Positions 27,583 to 37,339 of a DNA stretch of 64,000 nt are shown here, in pieces. Origin of the DNA: Thermococcus onnurineus NA1 (GTDB lineage: Archaea > Methanobacteriota_B > Thermococci > Thermococcales > Thermococcaceae). The stretch is from positions 186,001 to 250,000 of the forward strand of contig NC_011529.1 of NCBI RefSeq assembly GCF_000018365.1, in the 5' to 3' direction. The position numbers and the translations under genes were made by a program. The notes under the pieces are model-generated. The model saw only the letters and a program-made list of their open reading frames with translations. It did no database searches and was not told the DNA's origin. Positions within the stretch are counted from its first letter, which is position 1. Each line of letters begins with the position of its first letter.

Positions 27583-28410
27583 ATGCCGAGGAAAGCCAAG
27601 GAGTATCCTGAAGAGGGAGAGTTTGTTATCGCGACCGTCAAGAGCATCCATCCTTACGGTGCGTTTCTCAAGCTTGACGAGTACCCCGGTAAAGAGGGCT
27701 TCATGCACATAAGCGAGGTCGCCTCGACGTGGGTCAAGAACATTAGGGACTATGTGAAAGAGGGTCAGAAAGTAGTCGCCAAGGTCATACGCGTTGACCC
27801 GAATAAGGGGCACATAGACCTGAGCCTCAAGAGGGTGAACCAGCAGCAGAGGAAAGCCAAACTCCAGGAGTACAAGCGCGCCCAGAAGGCCGAGAACCTC
27901 CTCAAGATGGCCGCAGAAAAGCTCGGGAAGGACTTTGAGATGGCCTGGCAAGAGGTCTGGGTTCCCCTCGAGGAGGAGTACGGCGAAGTTTACGCCGCCT
28001 TTGAGGACGCTGCCCAGAACGGCATAGAGGTTCTTAAGGGCATCATACCCGAGGAATGGCTCGAGCCGCTCAACGAGATAGTCCAGAACTACGTCGAGGT
28101 TCCCACGGTAACCATCGATGCCGAGTTCGAGATAACCGTGCCGAAGCCCAACGGCATAGAGATAATCAAGGAGGCGCTCATAAGGGCCCGTGACAGGGTC
28201 AACGAAGATAAGGACATCGAAGTCAAGTTCACCTACCAGGGAGCTCCAAGATACAGGATAGACATAACTGCACCCGACTATTACAAGGCCGAAGAGGTTC
28301 TCGAGGACATCGCTGAGGAGATACTTCGCGTTATCAAGCAGGCGGGAGGAGAGGCAACCCTCCTGAGGAAGGAGAAGCGCATCAAGAAGATAAAGAGGAG
28401 AGGCGCCTGA
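27583..28410 (+). CDS. eif2a: Translation initiation factor aIF2 alpha subunit
   Basis: 275-residue alpha subunit of the trimeric factor bringing initiator tRNA to the ribosome. An N-terminal S1/OB domain (GEFVIATVKSIHPYGAFLKL...GFMHISEV) is followed by a helical domain and a C-terminal alpha/beta domain that binds the gamma subunit. ATG 27583 (MPRKAKEYP) follows GAGGTGG; a GTG at 27574 overlaps it. It forms a cluster with nop10 and a PAC2 gene, an arrangement common in Thermococcales. Confidence 0.95.
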   Translation: MPRKAKEYPEEGEFVIATVKSIHPYGAFLKLDEYPGKEGFMHISEVASTWVKNIRDYVKEGQKVVAKVIRVDPNKGHIDLSLKRVNQQQRKAKLQEYKRAQKAENLLKMAAEKLGKDFEMAWQEVWVPLEEEYGEVYAAFEDAAQNGIEVLKGIIPEEWLEPLNEIVQNYVEVPTVTIDAEFEITVPKPNGIEIIKEALIRARDRVNEDKDIEVKFTYQGAPRYRIDITAPDYYKAEEVLEDIAEEILRVIKQAGGEATLLRKEKRIKKIKRRGA

Positions 28411-28421
28411 AGGGGATTGAC

Positions 28422-28598
28422 ATGAGGTTCCGCATAAGGAAGTGTCCCAGCTGCGGGCGCTACACCCTCAAAGAGACCTGTCCAGTCTGCGGAACCAAGA
28501 CAAAGATAGCCCACCCGCCGCGCTTCTCGCCAGAGGATCCCTACGGGGAGTACAGGCGCAGACTGAAGCGCGAACAGCTGGGCATTGTGAAGAGGTGA
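28422..28598 (+). CDS. nop10: H/ACA ribonucleoprotein protein Nop10
   Basis: 58-residue protein translated by hand: MRFRIRKCPSCGRYTLKETC, then PVCG...KIAHPPRFSPEDPYGEYRRR. The zinc ribbon CPSC/CPVC and the HPPRFSPEDPYG motif identify Nop10, which joins Cbf5, Gar1 and L7Ae in the pseudouridine-guide complex. It lies 11 bases after aIF2-alpha with RBS GGGGATTGA, and 4 bases before the PAC2 gene. Confidence 0.95.
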   Translation: MRFRIRKCPSCGRYTLKETCPVCGTKTKIAHPPRFSPEDPYGEYRRRLKREQLGIVKR

Positions 28599-28602
28599 GA
28601 CC

Positions 28603-29403
28603 ATGAAAGAAACCATGATTTATGTCTACGAGAGGCCCCAGCTGAGGGACCCTGTGTTCATCGAGGGTCTCCCTGGGATAGGCCTAGTTGGAAAGCTTGC
28701 CGCAGAACACCTGATCCAGGAGCTTGAGGCCGTCAAGTTCGCCGAGCTCTACTCGCCGCATTTCATGCATCAGGTGCTCATCAAGAAGAACTCCGTAGTT
28801 GAGTTGATGAAAAACGAGTTCTACTACTGGAAGAACCCCGACGAGAACGGAAGAGACCTGATAATCATCACGGGCGATCAGCAGGTTCCGCCGACGGACA
28901 GCCCCGGTCACTTCGAGGTCGTTGGCAAGATGCTCGACTTCGTGAGCGAGTTCGGAGTAAGGGAAATCATCACGATGGGCGGCTACCAGGTGCCGGAGCT
29001 CCAGGGAGAGCCAAAGGTTTTAGCGGCAGTAACCCACGAGGAGCTTGTTGAGTACTATAAAGCCAAGCTGGAAGGCTGTCAGGTCGAAGTTGTCTGGAGG
29101 GAGGACGAGGGAGGCGCAATAGTTGGTGCCGCCGGACTGCTCCTCGGCATGGGGAAGCTCAGGAGCATGTACGGAATAAGCCTGCTCGGCGAAAGCCTCG
29201 GCTACATCGTTGACGCAAAGGCAGCCAAATCGGTCCTCAGCGCGGTAACTAAGATACTCGGCATCGAGCTCGATATGACGGCCCTCGATGAGCGCGCCAA
29301 GGAAACCGAGGAGATACTCCGCAAGGTTCAGGAGATGCAGAGAGCGATGCTCGAACAGACCATGCCTCCAACACCGGAGGAAGAGGACAGGGGTTACCTC
29401 TGA
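28603..29403 (+). CDS. PAC2-family proteasome assembly chaperone homologue
   Basis: 266-residue archaeal PAC2 protein. The conserved signatures IEGLPGIGLVGKLAAEHLI near the N-terminus, TMGGYQVPELQGEPKVLA near 125 and GAAGLLLGMGK near 175 are present. Pyrococcus has two such proteins, PbaA and PbaB, with roles around proteasome assembly or activation. The C-terminus ends RGYL, in which Tyr is the penultimate residue as in proteasome-docking HbYX tails, although the hydrophobic position is Gly. Cotranscribed with nop10. Confidence 0.85.
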   Translation: MKETMIYVYERPQLRDPVFIEGLPGIGLVGKLAAEHLIQELEAVKFAELYSPHFMHQVLIKKNSVVELMKNEFYYWKNPDENGRDLIIITGDQQVPPTDSPGHFEVVGKMLDFVSEFGVREIITMGGYQVPELQGEPKVLAAVTHEELVEYYKAKLEGCQVEVVWREDEGGAIVGAAGLLLGMGKLRSMYGISLLGESLGYIVDAKAAKSVLSAVTKILGIELDMTALDERAKETEEILRKVQEMQRAMLEQTMPPTPEEEDRGYL

Positions 29404-29420
29404 CCCTTTCTTTTCTCATT
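29404..29420 (+). terminator. T-rich terminator after the PAC2 gene
   Basis: CCCTTTCTTTTCTC directly after the stop. Confidence 0.4.
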
Positions 29421-29446
29421 GCTAAGCTCCGGTGCCTCAACTTATG

Positions 29447-29463
29447 GTTAATAATACCGAGTT
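29447..29463 (+). promoter_or_regulatory. SurR-like site upstream of cbiM (one mismatch)
   Basis: GTT-AAT-AAT-ACCGA-GTT fits the SurR consensus GTT-N3-AAC-N5-GTT in eight of nine fixed bases. It ends about 8-10 bases before the TATA-like CTTTTATG (about 29473-29480), the same spacing as the perfect sites upstream of hypA and the NifX-like gene. Confidence 0.5.
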
Positions 29464-29537
29464 AAAGAAACACTTTTATGTGGTGCTACCTTTTTTGATT
29501 TTGATGACACAACAGGACCAAGAGGGAGGGAGATAAA

Positions 29538-30152
29538 TTGCACATACCCGACGGCCTTTTGAGCACGCCTGTTATAGTATTGACATACGCAGTAACTATA
29601 GCAGGACTTTTATACTCAATCAAGAAGCTCAGGGACTTCCCAGAAGACAAAATACCTCTCCTCGGCCTTTTTGCGGCTGGAATCTTCGCAGCCCAGATGG
29701 TCAACTTCCCGATAATCGGGGGAGTCAGTGGACATCTGCTCGGAGCGACGCTCGTTGCCATACTGCTCGGCCCGTACGCGGCGGTAGTAGTCATGAGTGC
29801 GGTGCTGCTCATTCAGACATTGCTCTTCGGTGACGGTGGAATAACGGCCATCGGAGCCAACATCCTCAACATGGGACTTATCGGGGCGTTCGTTGGCTAC
29901 GCCATTTACACCAAGCTGAAGAACATCAATGAGGTTTTTGCCATGGGCTTTGCCGCGTGGCTCTCGGTGCTCCTAGGGGCAACGATGACTGCTATCGAGA
30001 TAGGCCTCAGCCAGAGCCTGCCCTTCGCCAAGATTCTTACCCTGATGATAAGCTATCATGCTATAATCGGCATCGGTGAGGCCATACTCACTATACTCAT
30101 CGTCCAGGCCGTTAGGATGAAGCTTCCCGAGATAGAGGGGGTGACCGCATGA
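29538..30152 (+). CDS. cbiM: Ni/Co ECF transporter substrate-binding subunit CbiM/NikM
   Basis: 204-residue membrane subunit. The N-terminal MHIPDG is the family signature: the amino group and His2 bind Ni2+ or Co2+. The codon for this Met is TTG (29538-29540), with GGGAGGGAGAT just upstream, so the metal-site motif fixes this rare start. About six membrane helices; FPIIGGVSGHLLGA and FGDGGITAIGANILNMG are also typical. First gene of a four-gene operon with 4-base overlaps. Nickel is the likely substrate given the hydrogenase genes nearby. Confidence 0.93.
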   Translation: MHIPDGLLSTPVIVLTYAVTIAGLLYSIKKLRDFPEDKIPLLGLFAAGIFAAQMVNFPIIGGVSGHLLGATLVAILLGPYAAVVVMSAVLLIQTLLFGDGGITAIGANILNMGLIGAFVGYAIYTKLKNINEVFAMGFAAWLSVLLGATMTAIEIGLSQSLPFAKILTLMISYHAIIGIGEAILTILIVQAVRMKLPEIEGVTA

Positions 30153-30397
30153 GGACGATAGTGAAGGGACTCATCGCCATAGCCGTTATACTGGTCATAG
30201 TCCTTCCGCTGGCCTCGAGCAATCCCGATGGTTTAGAGGCCACCATGGAAAAGGTCGGCCTCGAAGAGAATCCCATCTACCACGCCCCCCTCGATTATGG
30301 CGAAAGCTGGGCTCAGAGCTTCGCCATGGGGCTCCTTGGGATAACCTTGACCTTCGTGGTTGGCTACGGCTTAGCAAAGCTCGCCAAGGGTGCCTGA
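30149..30397 (+). CDS. CbiN/NikN-like small subunit (PDGLE domain)
   Basis: 82-residue protein with one N-terminal and one C-terminal membrane helix. The extracytoplasmic loop contains SSNPDGLEATMEKVGLEE, in which PDGLE names the domain, and HAPLDYG. Such subunits help CbiM/NikM take up Ni or Co. It overlaps cbiM by 4 bases. Confidence 0.88.
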   Translation: MRTIVKGLIAIAVILVIVLPLASSNPDGLEATMEKVGLEENPIYHAPLDYGESWAQSFAMGLLGITLTFVVGYGLAKLAKGA

Positions 30398-31058
30398 AGT
30401 GTACCTGCCGTTCATTTTTATTTACGCGATTGGCGTCGTTACCCGAAAAAGCCTGAGTGAGTTAGCTTATTTTGCCCTCCTGTTCCTTGCTGTAGTCATT
30501 ATGATGAGGCCTAAGAAGAGGATTTTCCTCAACCTCGGATTCCTCCTCGGGTTTGAGGGGCTGCTCTTTATCCTTGCTCTCTTCAATCCTGGAAGACCAA
30601 TTCTCGATACTCCCATAGGGTCGATAACTCACGAGGGGCTTTATTCATTCCTCTTGCTCCTTGGGAAGGCCTTTCTATCCGCAGGGGCCGCCGTAGTTAT
30701 AACCAGCTCGGTCGGCTTTTCAAGGATACTCGCAGAGATGGAGACCCTGAAGTTCCCGAGGGTACTCATCCTGACGCTCGCGTTCACGTACCGCTACCTC
30801 GACCTCTTTGCAGAGGAGGCTGAGAGGATGAAGCGGGCCCTTGATTCTAGGGCCTTTGGAATCGAGAGAAAGGAATACTACCGGAAACTTGGAGCACTCA
30901 TAGGCGAGATTTTTGTGAGGGCATACCTTAGAAACGGGAGAATTTATAAGGCAATGCTCTCAAGGGGCTTTGGCGAGTTCCCAAGGCTCGAAGAACCACG
31001 CCCAAACCCCTCAATCGGACTGCTGATGCTCCTTGCCATCGGGGGTCTGCTGATATGA
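30390..31058 (+). CDS. cbiQ: ECF transporter transmembrane subunit CbiQ/EcfT
   Basis: 222-residue energy-coupling membrane subunit. RMKRALDSRAFG and AMLSRGFGEF supply the two conserved Ala-Arg-Gly-type coupling helices (SRAFG and SRGFG) that contact the ATPases. The start is GTG 30390, overlapping the upstream gene by 8 bases, or GTG 30399; I cannot decide. It couples ATP hydrolysis to metal uptake and overlaps the ATPase gene by 4 bases. Confidence 0.9.
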   Translation: MPEVYLPFIFIYAIGVVTRKSLSELAYFALLFLAVVIMMRPKKRIFLNLGFLLGFEGLLFILALFNPGRPILDTPIGSITHEGLYSFLLLLGKAFLSAGAAVVITSSVGFSRILAEMETLKFPRVLILTLAFTYRYLDLFAEEAERMKRALDSRAFGIERKEYYRKLGALIGEIFVRAYLRNGRIYKAMLSRGFGEFPRLEEPRPNPSIGLLMLLAIGGLLI

Positions 31059-31855
31059 TAGAGCTGAGAAACGTTCACTTCTCGTACGTAGGAAGGGAGG
31101 TTCTGAGGGGTGTAAACCTCACCATCAAAGGGGGAGAAATTTTCGGAATTCTCGGACCCAATGGGGCTGGAAAGAGCACGCTTGTTCTTCATCTCAACGG
31201 CATACTGAAGCCGAAGAAGGGAGAGGTGATTATAGACGGCCTCGATCCCGCTAAAAACCCTAAGGAGGTTCGAAGGAAGGTTGGCATCGTCTTTCAGGAC
31301 CCAAACGACCAGCTGTTCTCGCCGACTGTCTTCGAGGACGTTGCCTTCGGCCCCTACAACCTCGGTCTCCGCGGGGAGAAGCTGAGGGAGAGAGTCCTGT
31401 GGGCACTGAGACAGGTCGGTATGGAGGACTACGCCAGCAGGGAAACAAAGGAGCTCAGCTTCGGCGAAAAGAAGAGGATAGCAATAGCCACGATCCTTGC
31501 GATGGAACCCGAAATCATTGTCTTTGACGAGCCCTTCGCCAACCTTGATTTCAGAGGGAAACGGCTCCTCGGAGAGCTGATAAGGGGAATGAAGGAGGAA
31601 GGGAAGACGGTAATCTTGGCCTCCCACGAGGCAGAATATCTGGCCCTCTGCGACAGGATAGCCCTGATGGACAGTGGGAAAATAATAACCGTTGGAACAC
31701 CCGAGGAGATACTCGGTAATCCCAGGCTCCTTAGAGAGCACAACCTTGAGGTCCCATCCATCGCGGAGCTGTTCCTGAGCTTAGGGCTGAAGGTTCCAAG
31801 GAACGTTGAAGAGGCAAGAAAAATACTCGAAGAATGGAGAAGAACTACTCCATAG
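31055..31855 (+). CDS. cbiO: Ni/Co ECF transporter ATPase CbiO
   Basis: 266-residue ABC ATPase. Walker A GPNGAGKST near residue 37, Q-loop FQDPNDQLFSPTV, signature LSFGEKKRIAIA and Walker B IIVFDEPFANLD, followed by the switch His in ASHEAEYL. A single ATPase gene implies a homodimer in the ECF complex. The last 11 bases overlap the 3' end of the convergent phosphomannomutase gene. Confidence 0.93.
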   Translation: MIELRNVHFSYVGREVLRGVNLTIKGGEIFGILGPNGAGKSTLVLHLNGILKPKKGEVIIDGLDPAKNPKEVRRKVGIVFQDPNDQLFSPTVFEDVAFGPYNLGLRGEKLRERVLWALRQVGMEDYASRETKELSFGEKKRIAIATILAMEPEIIVFDEPFANLDFRGKRLLGELIRGMKEEGKTVILASHEAEYLALCDRIALMDSGKIITVGTPEEILGNPRLLREHNLEVPSIAELFLSLGLKVPRNVEEARKILEEWRRTTP

Positions 31856-33212
31856 CCTTCTCCAAAAGCTCCAGGCCAAGGTCGAGGTATTTCCTTGCCT
31901 TTTCTTCGCTCTTTGCCTCGCTGAAAACCCTTATTATCGGCTCCGTTCCGCTGGCTCTGACCAATACCCAGCCGTCGTCGAAGAGTATCTTGGTTCCGTC
32001 AGTTGTATCGATGGTGTAACCTCCCTCCCTGGCCAACTCAGCCACTTTAGCGACTATCGCCTTCCTGTCGCCTTCGATGTGCCTTTTCGTCTTGAACTGG
32101 TAGTACCTGGGAAGTTCATCTATAAGCTCGCTGAACTTCTTACCGCTTTTCGCGAATATCTCCACGATTTTTGCCGCTGTCATGGCCCCGTCCCTGCCAA
32201 GGACAAAGTCTGGAAAGATTACGCCGCCGTTCTCCTCGCCACCTATGGTTCCGCCGTGCTCCAACAAAGCCCTCGCCACTATAAGGTCGCCGACCTTCGT
32301 GCGCATTACCTTGGCGTTGTTCCTCTTGGCTATGTCATCAAGCAGGTAGGAGGTAGCGACGGTTGTGACAAGCAGCCCGCCGCCGTTTTCTCTGAGAACA
32401 GCGTCAGCAACCAGCGCAAAGGTCTTATCACCCTGAACGAAGTTGCCGTTCTCGTCGATGAAAACGGCTCTGTCGGCATCCCCATCCTGGGCCACTCCAA
32501 AGTCCGCCCCGAGAGCCTTGACAACCTTCATAAAGTCCTTAAGATTTTCCTCATTGGGCTCAGGATTTCTCGCAGGGAAGTGGCCGTCTGGATGGGCGTT
32601 TACGCTGACGACCTTACAACCCAGCTCCCTGAGCAGGTAGGGTAAAGTGAGCGAGCCGGCACCGTTGGACGTATCGACGACTACGAATGGTTTCCTCTTC
32701 CTTATTGCCTCAACGTCCACCCTCGATTTTATGGCGTCTAGATAGGGCCTTATTATGTCCTCCTTCCTGACATCTCCGATTTCGTCCCACTTAGCTCTGT
32801 CGAAGTCCTCGTTGAAGAACAGCTCCTCAACTACCGTCTCCCTCTCCTTCTTCAAGCCCATGCCATTGGGCTCGAGGAGCTTTATGCCGTTGTATTCAGG
32901 TGGGTTGTGGCTTGCAGTTATTGCCGCTCCGCCGTCGGCCTTGAAGTACCTGCAGGCAAACTGTATGGCGGGAGTTGGAGCGACTCCAACATCGATAACG
33001 TCACATCCAACGCTGAGGAGACCGCTTATTAAAGCCTCCTTGAGCATCTCACCGCTAACGCGGGTGTCCCTGCCAACAACTACCAGCGGCTTCTCCCTTC
33101 CTTCCCTCTTCAGCATCGTTCCGAAGGCCATGCCCATCTTAAGCGCGAACTCTGGGGTTATCTTCTCGTTGGCTATTCCCCTGACGCCGAAGGTTCCAAA
33201 CAGCTTTCCCAT
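31845..33212 (-). CDS. Phosphomannomutase/phosphoglucomutase family enzyme
   Basis: 455-residue alpha-D-phosphohexomutase. The catalytic phosphoserine loop ITASHNPPEYNG (near residue 95), the metal loop DGDADRAVF, the sugar loop GGEENGGVIF and the phosphate-binding RASGTEPIIRV are all intact. Together with the upstream mannose-1-phosphate guanylyltransferase, it probably converts Man-6-P to Man-1-P for GDP-mannose. ATG 33212 (MGKLFGTFG) follows GGGAGGGAATGAG, one base after the stop of the upstream gene, so the earlier in-frame ATGs at 33239 are rejected. Phosphoglucosamine mutase is an alternative. Confidence 0.88.
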   Translation of the reverse strand: MGKLFGTFGVRGIANEKITPEFALKMGMAFGTMLKREGREKPLVVVGRDTRVSGEMLKEALISGLLSVGCDVIDVGVAPTPAIQFACRYFKADGGAAITASHNPPEYNGIKLLEPNGMGLKKERETVVEELFFNEDFDRAKWDEIGDVRKEDIIRPYLDAIKSRVDVEAIRKRKPFVVVDTSNGAGSLTLPYLLRELGCKVVSVNAHPDGHFPARNPEPNEENLKDFMKVVKALGADFGVAQDGDADRAVFIDENGNFVQGDKTFALVADAVLRENGGGLLVTTVATSYLLDDIAKRNNAKVMRTKVGDLIVARALLEHGGTIGGEENGGVIFPDFVLGRDGAMTAAKIVEIFAKSGKKFSELIDELPRYYQFKTKRHIEGDRKAIVAKVAELAREGGYTIDTTDGTKILFDDGWVLVRASGTEPIIRVFSEAKSEEKARKYLDLGLELLEKAME

Positions 33213-33213
33213 C

Positions 33214-34596
33214 TCATTCCCTCCCAAAATCATCATCAAAGCGGACTATGTCATCCTCACCAAGGTATTCTCCTATCTGCGTTTCAATGACCTCAAGGAC
33301 GACCTTTCCGGGGTTCTCAAGCCTGTGAACTACGCCCGCGGGAATGAAAGTGCTCTCCCCCGGTCTGAGGAGTATCTCCTCACCGTCAATGAAAACCTTG
33401 GCCGTTCCCCTTACAACGACCCAGTGCTCGCTCCTGTGATAGTGCATCTGCAGGGAAAGCTTTTTGCCAGGCAGAACTGTCAGACGCTTTATCTTGTAGC
33501 GCTCGCCCTCCTCGAGGATAGTGTAGCTTCCCCAGGGACGATAAGCGGTTCTATGAACAAAGACCCTCTCATCACCCTTATCCTTAAGCCTTTTGTAAAC
33601 CTCCTTGACTTTCTGACTATCACCGCGATGGGCGACGAGGAGGGCATCATCAGTATCAATGATTATCAGATCCTCAACACCAACTGTAGCGGTCAAACGC
33701 TCCGTCATTATGAGGTTGTTCCTCGAATCGATACCGACGTGATAGCCCTTCCTTCCCCGTATCTTCACAGCGTTGCCGTTTTTGTCCTTCTCAAGAACCT
33801 CGTAGATAGCGTCGAAGCTCCCGAGATCATTCCAGTAGACGTTGAGAGGGACGACGGCGGCTTTATCAGTTTTCTCCATTATCCCGTAGTCAACGGAGAT
33901 ATCCTGAACCCGTTCGTAGGCTTCCCGGATAGTCGCAGCCTCTTCAAAAGCAGAGTAGATTTCGGGAGCTAGCCTCTTCACTTCATCAATGAAGAGCTCA
34001 GTATCGAACATAAACATGCCGCTGTTCCAGTAATAGCCTTCCTCAACGTAGCGTTTGGCAGTCTTCAAATCCGGCTTCTCCTTGAACTCAGCAACGCGGT
34101 AGCCACCTTCAAGCCGTTCCCCTGGCTTTATGTAGCCATAGCCGGTGTGCGGCCTCGTTGGTTTTATTCCGAAGGTTACGAGGTAATCATGAGCAATCCT
34201 CTCAGCATTCCTGAAGGCTTTCTCGTAGTTCTTATCCGCTTCTATCAGGTGATCCGACGGGAGGACCGCCACAATGGAGTCTCCGAAGATTTCTTCGATT
34301 CTCATTATTCCCCAGTAAATGGCAGGGAGAGTGTTCTTTCCTACGGGCTCAAGGAGGAGGTTCTCTTCTGGGAGCTCCAGGCCGAGCTCTCTTAAATCGT
34401 CAAGAATACGAAACTTGTACTTCTCATTAGTCACGATGAATATTTCGTTTGGTTTTGAGAACATCAACGCCCTCTGAATCGTTTTCTGAAAGAGGGAATA
34501 GTCATCAAACATCCTTATGAACTGCTTTGGCATCAGCTCCCTGCTCAGGGGCCAGAGGCGAGTTCCCTTACCACCGGCAAGAATCAGAGTCTTCAT
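33214..34596 (-). CDS. Mannose-1-phosphate guanylyltransferase/mannose-6-phosphate isomerase
   Basis: 460-residue bifunctional enzyme. N-terminal nucleotidyltransferase: LAGGKGTRLWPLSRELMPKQF near residue 7 (GGKGTRLWP signature) and FKEKPDL in the middle. C-terminal cupin from about residue 345: RPWGSYTILEEGERYKIKRL, where GxKLSLQMHYHRSEHWVVV holds the metal His/Glu. It makes GDP-mannose and interconverts Man-6-P and Fru-6-P. ATG 34596 (MKTLILAGG) follows AAGGTGGTG. Forms an operon with the phosphomannomutase. Confidence 0.93.
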   Translation of the reverse strand: MKTLILAGGKGTRLWPLSRELMPKQFIRMFDDYSLFQKTIQRALMFSKPNEIFIVTNEKYKFRILDDLRELGLELPEENLLLEPVGKNTLPAIYWGIMRIEEIFGDSIVAVLPSDHLIEADKNYEKAFRNAERIAHDYLVTFGIKPTRPHTGYGYIKPGERLEGGYRVAEFKEKPDLKTAKRYVEEGYYWNSGMFMFDTELFIDEVKRLAPEIYSAFEEAATIREAYERVQDISVDYGIMEKTDKAAVVPLNVYWNDLGSFDAIYEVLEKDKNGNAVKIRGRKGYHVGIDSRNNLIMTERLTATVGVEDLIIIDTDDALLVAHRGDSQKVKEVYKRLKDKGDERVFVHRTAYRPWGSYTILEEGERYKIKRLTVLPGKKLSLQMHYHRSEHWVVVRGTAKVFIDGEEILLRPGESTFIPAGVVHRLENPGKVVLEVIETQIGEYLGEDDIVRFDDDFGRE

Positions 34597-34671
34597 TGGG
34601 CACCACCTTAGTTTAGCTCTGAATCCTTTTAGCATCCAAAGTTTTTAACTTTAAGGGGAAAGAAGGAAAAC

Positions 34672-36066
<1,395 letters not shown>

Positions 36067-36107
36067 TTAATAAGGGTTGCGGTGAACGTTAAAAATTAAG
36101 AAGAGGC

Positions 36108-36677
36108 TCATGCTTTCCACTTGGGATTGTCAACAACCTTAACTTCACCGCCCTCCTCAATCACAAGCTTTGAGAAGCCCTTCTCCTTTATTGAGCCGTA
36201 GTCATGGCCGGCATCGGCCGGATATATCGCCAGGAATATAAATGGCTCATCCCCAGTGTTCACCGTCCTGTGGGCCCAGTATGGTGGAACGTAGACGACT
36301 GTTCCCGGCTCCATTGGGACCCACTTGGCATTTCCTTCAGGCGTCTGGAGGAGCATTCCTCCCTTACCTTTGATGGCGTAGTATATCTCCGCCCTGTCGG
36401 CCTTGGCATGGTAGTGACCCTTCGTAAAGAAGAATTCCTTTCCAACCTTGCCCGGATAGAGAACCGTGGTCGCGAAGTTGAGATCACCGTCCTTCTCCTC
36501 CTGCTCTATTGCATAGACTTCATAAACAACAGGATCTTCCCTGAGGAGCTCGTTGTATGCCTCTTCATCGATGAAGTATCCCTTGAGGTCACTGAGCCTT
36601 CTCACAAGCTTCTTGGCGCCGGGGATAACGCCGGTTTCAAGGTCAATCTTAACACCAATCGGAGCTTTGTACTCCAT
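36108..36677 (-). CDS. pgiA: Cupin-type glucose-6-phosphate isomerase
   Basis: 189-residue cupin phosphoglucose isomerase. The metal site is visible as TKGHYHAKADRAEIYY (two His and Glu) and WAHRTVN (His). Length and sequence match the characterised P. furiosus enzyme. It converts Glc-6-P to Fru-6-P, the step after the neighbouring glucokinase. ATG 36677 follows GCGGTGATCAAA. The promoter region (36708-36748) holds a near-palindrome TATAACAC/GTGATATA, a weak resemblance to the Thermococcales glycolytic motif TATCAAC-N5-GTTGATA. Confidence 0.95.
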   Translation of the reverse strand: MEYKAPIGVKIDLETGVIPGAKKLVRRLSDLKGYFIDEEAYNELLREDPVVYEVYAIEQEEKDGDLNFATTVLYPGKVGKEFFFTKGHYHAKADRAEIYYAIKGKGGMLLQTPEGNAKWVPMEPGTVVYVPPYWAHRTVNTGDEPFIFLAIYPADAGHDYGSIKEKGFSKLVIEEGGEVKVVDNPKWKA

Positions 36678-36742
36678 TTTGATCACCGCTCTAAAGTCGT
36701 TCCAGGCCTATTTAATCTTTCGCTTCTATATCACTGTGGGTG

Positions 36743-37339
36743 TTATATAAAGGCCCTAAGCAGATAGGCCACACCTATGGCTATCGCCCAGTAGCCGGTG
36801 TTCCAGCGGAGCACCTTCCAGCCATCGAGCGGAGGAACCGGAAGGAGATTGAAGAAGGCCAGCCAGAGGTTCACGCTCGCGGTTGTCCTGAGAACCCACC
36901 ACAGCGTTGTGAGCGGCGTAACCGCCCTCATCATGATTATGGCCACTATGCCTATCACTATGTTCGTCAACGGGCCGACGAGGCTTATCTTTCCATGTGC
37001 CTCCTTATCCTCCCAGTACTGATAAGGCGCGTAGATATAAACCGCCCCCAGGGCTGCAAATATCCACACTCCCCCCGTTAAGAGCTTCGTAAGTATGCCA
37101 AGGAGAAGGGCCATCACTATTCCAGTGTCCCACCGCTTATAGTAGGCAACGTAGCCATAGCGCCTGGCCATGCTTCTATGAGCGAGTTCGTGGAATATAA
37201 AGGCCGTCAGAACCGCCACTACAACGTAGGGGATGTTATAGGGGTCAAAGTTGGAAAATAGCAAGACGAGGACGAGGAAAGAGATGGCTAGGTCTTCCAG
37301 CTCCCTTCGGTGGAAACGCTCCCCAAGGGAGAGATTCAT
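36743..37339 (-). CDS. Site-2-protease family membrane metallopeptidase (M50)
   Basis: 198-residue multi-pass membrane protein. FHELAHRSMA in one helix is the HExxH zinc motif, and NLLPVPPLDGWK in a later helix provides the third ligand Asp. About five or six hydrophobic segments. Such proteases cut transmembrane segments of regulators or stress proteins; the target here is unknown. Its ATG overlaps the stop of the upstream KH-protein gene. The M50 stop lies within the TATA-like TTTATATAAC upstream of pgi. Confidence 0.88.
   Translation of the reverse strand: MNLSLGERFHRRELEDLAISFLVLVLLFSNFDPYNIPYVVVAVLTAFIFHELAHRSMARRYGYVAYYKRWDTGIVMALLLGILTKLLTGGVWIFAALGAVYIYAPYQYWEDKEAHGKISLVGPLTNIVIGIVAIIMMRAVTPLTTLWWVLRTTASVNLWLAFFNLLPVPPLDGWKVLRWNTGYWAIAIGVAYLLRAFI

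Noticed and set aside
31806-32645. 279-residue frame overlapping the end of cbiO and the phosphomannomutase gene on the opposite strand
   Set aside because: Lies entirely antisense to the well-supported phosphohexomutase and lacks family motifs.
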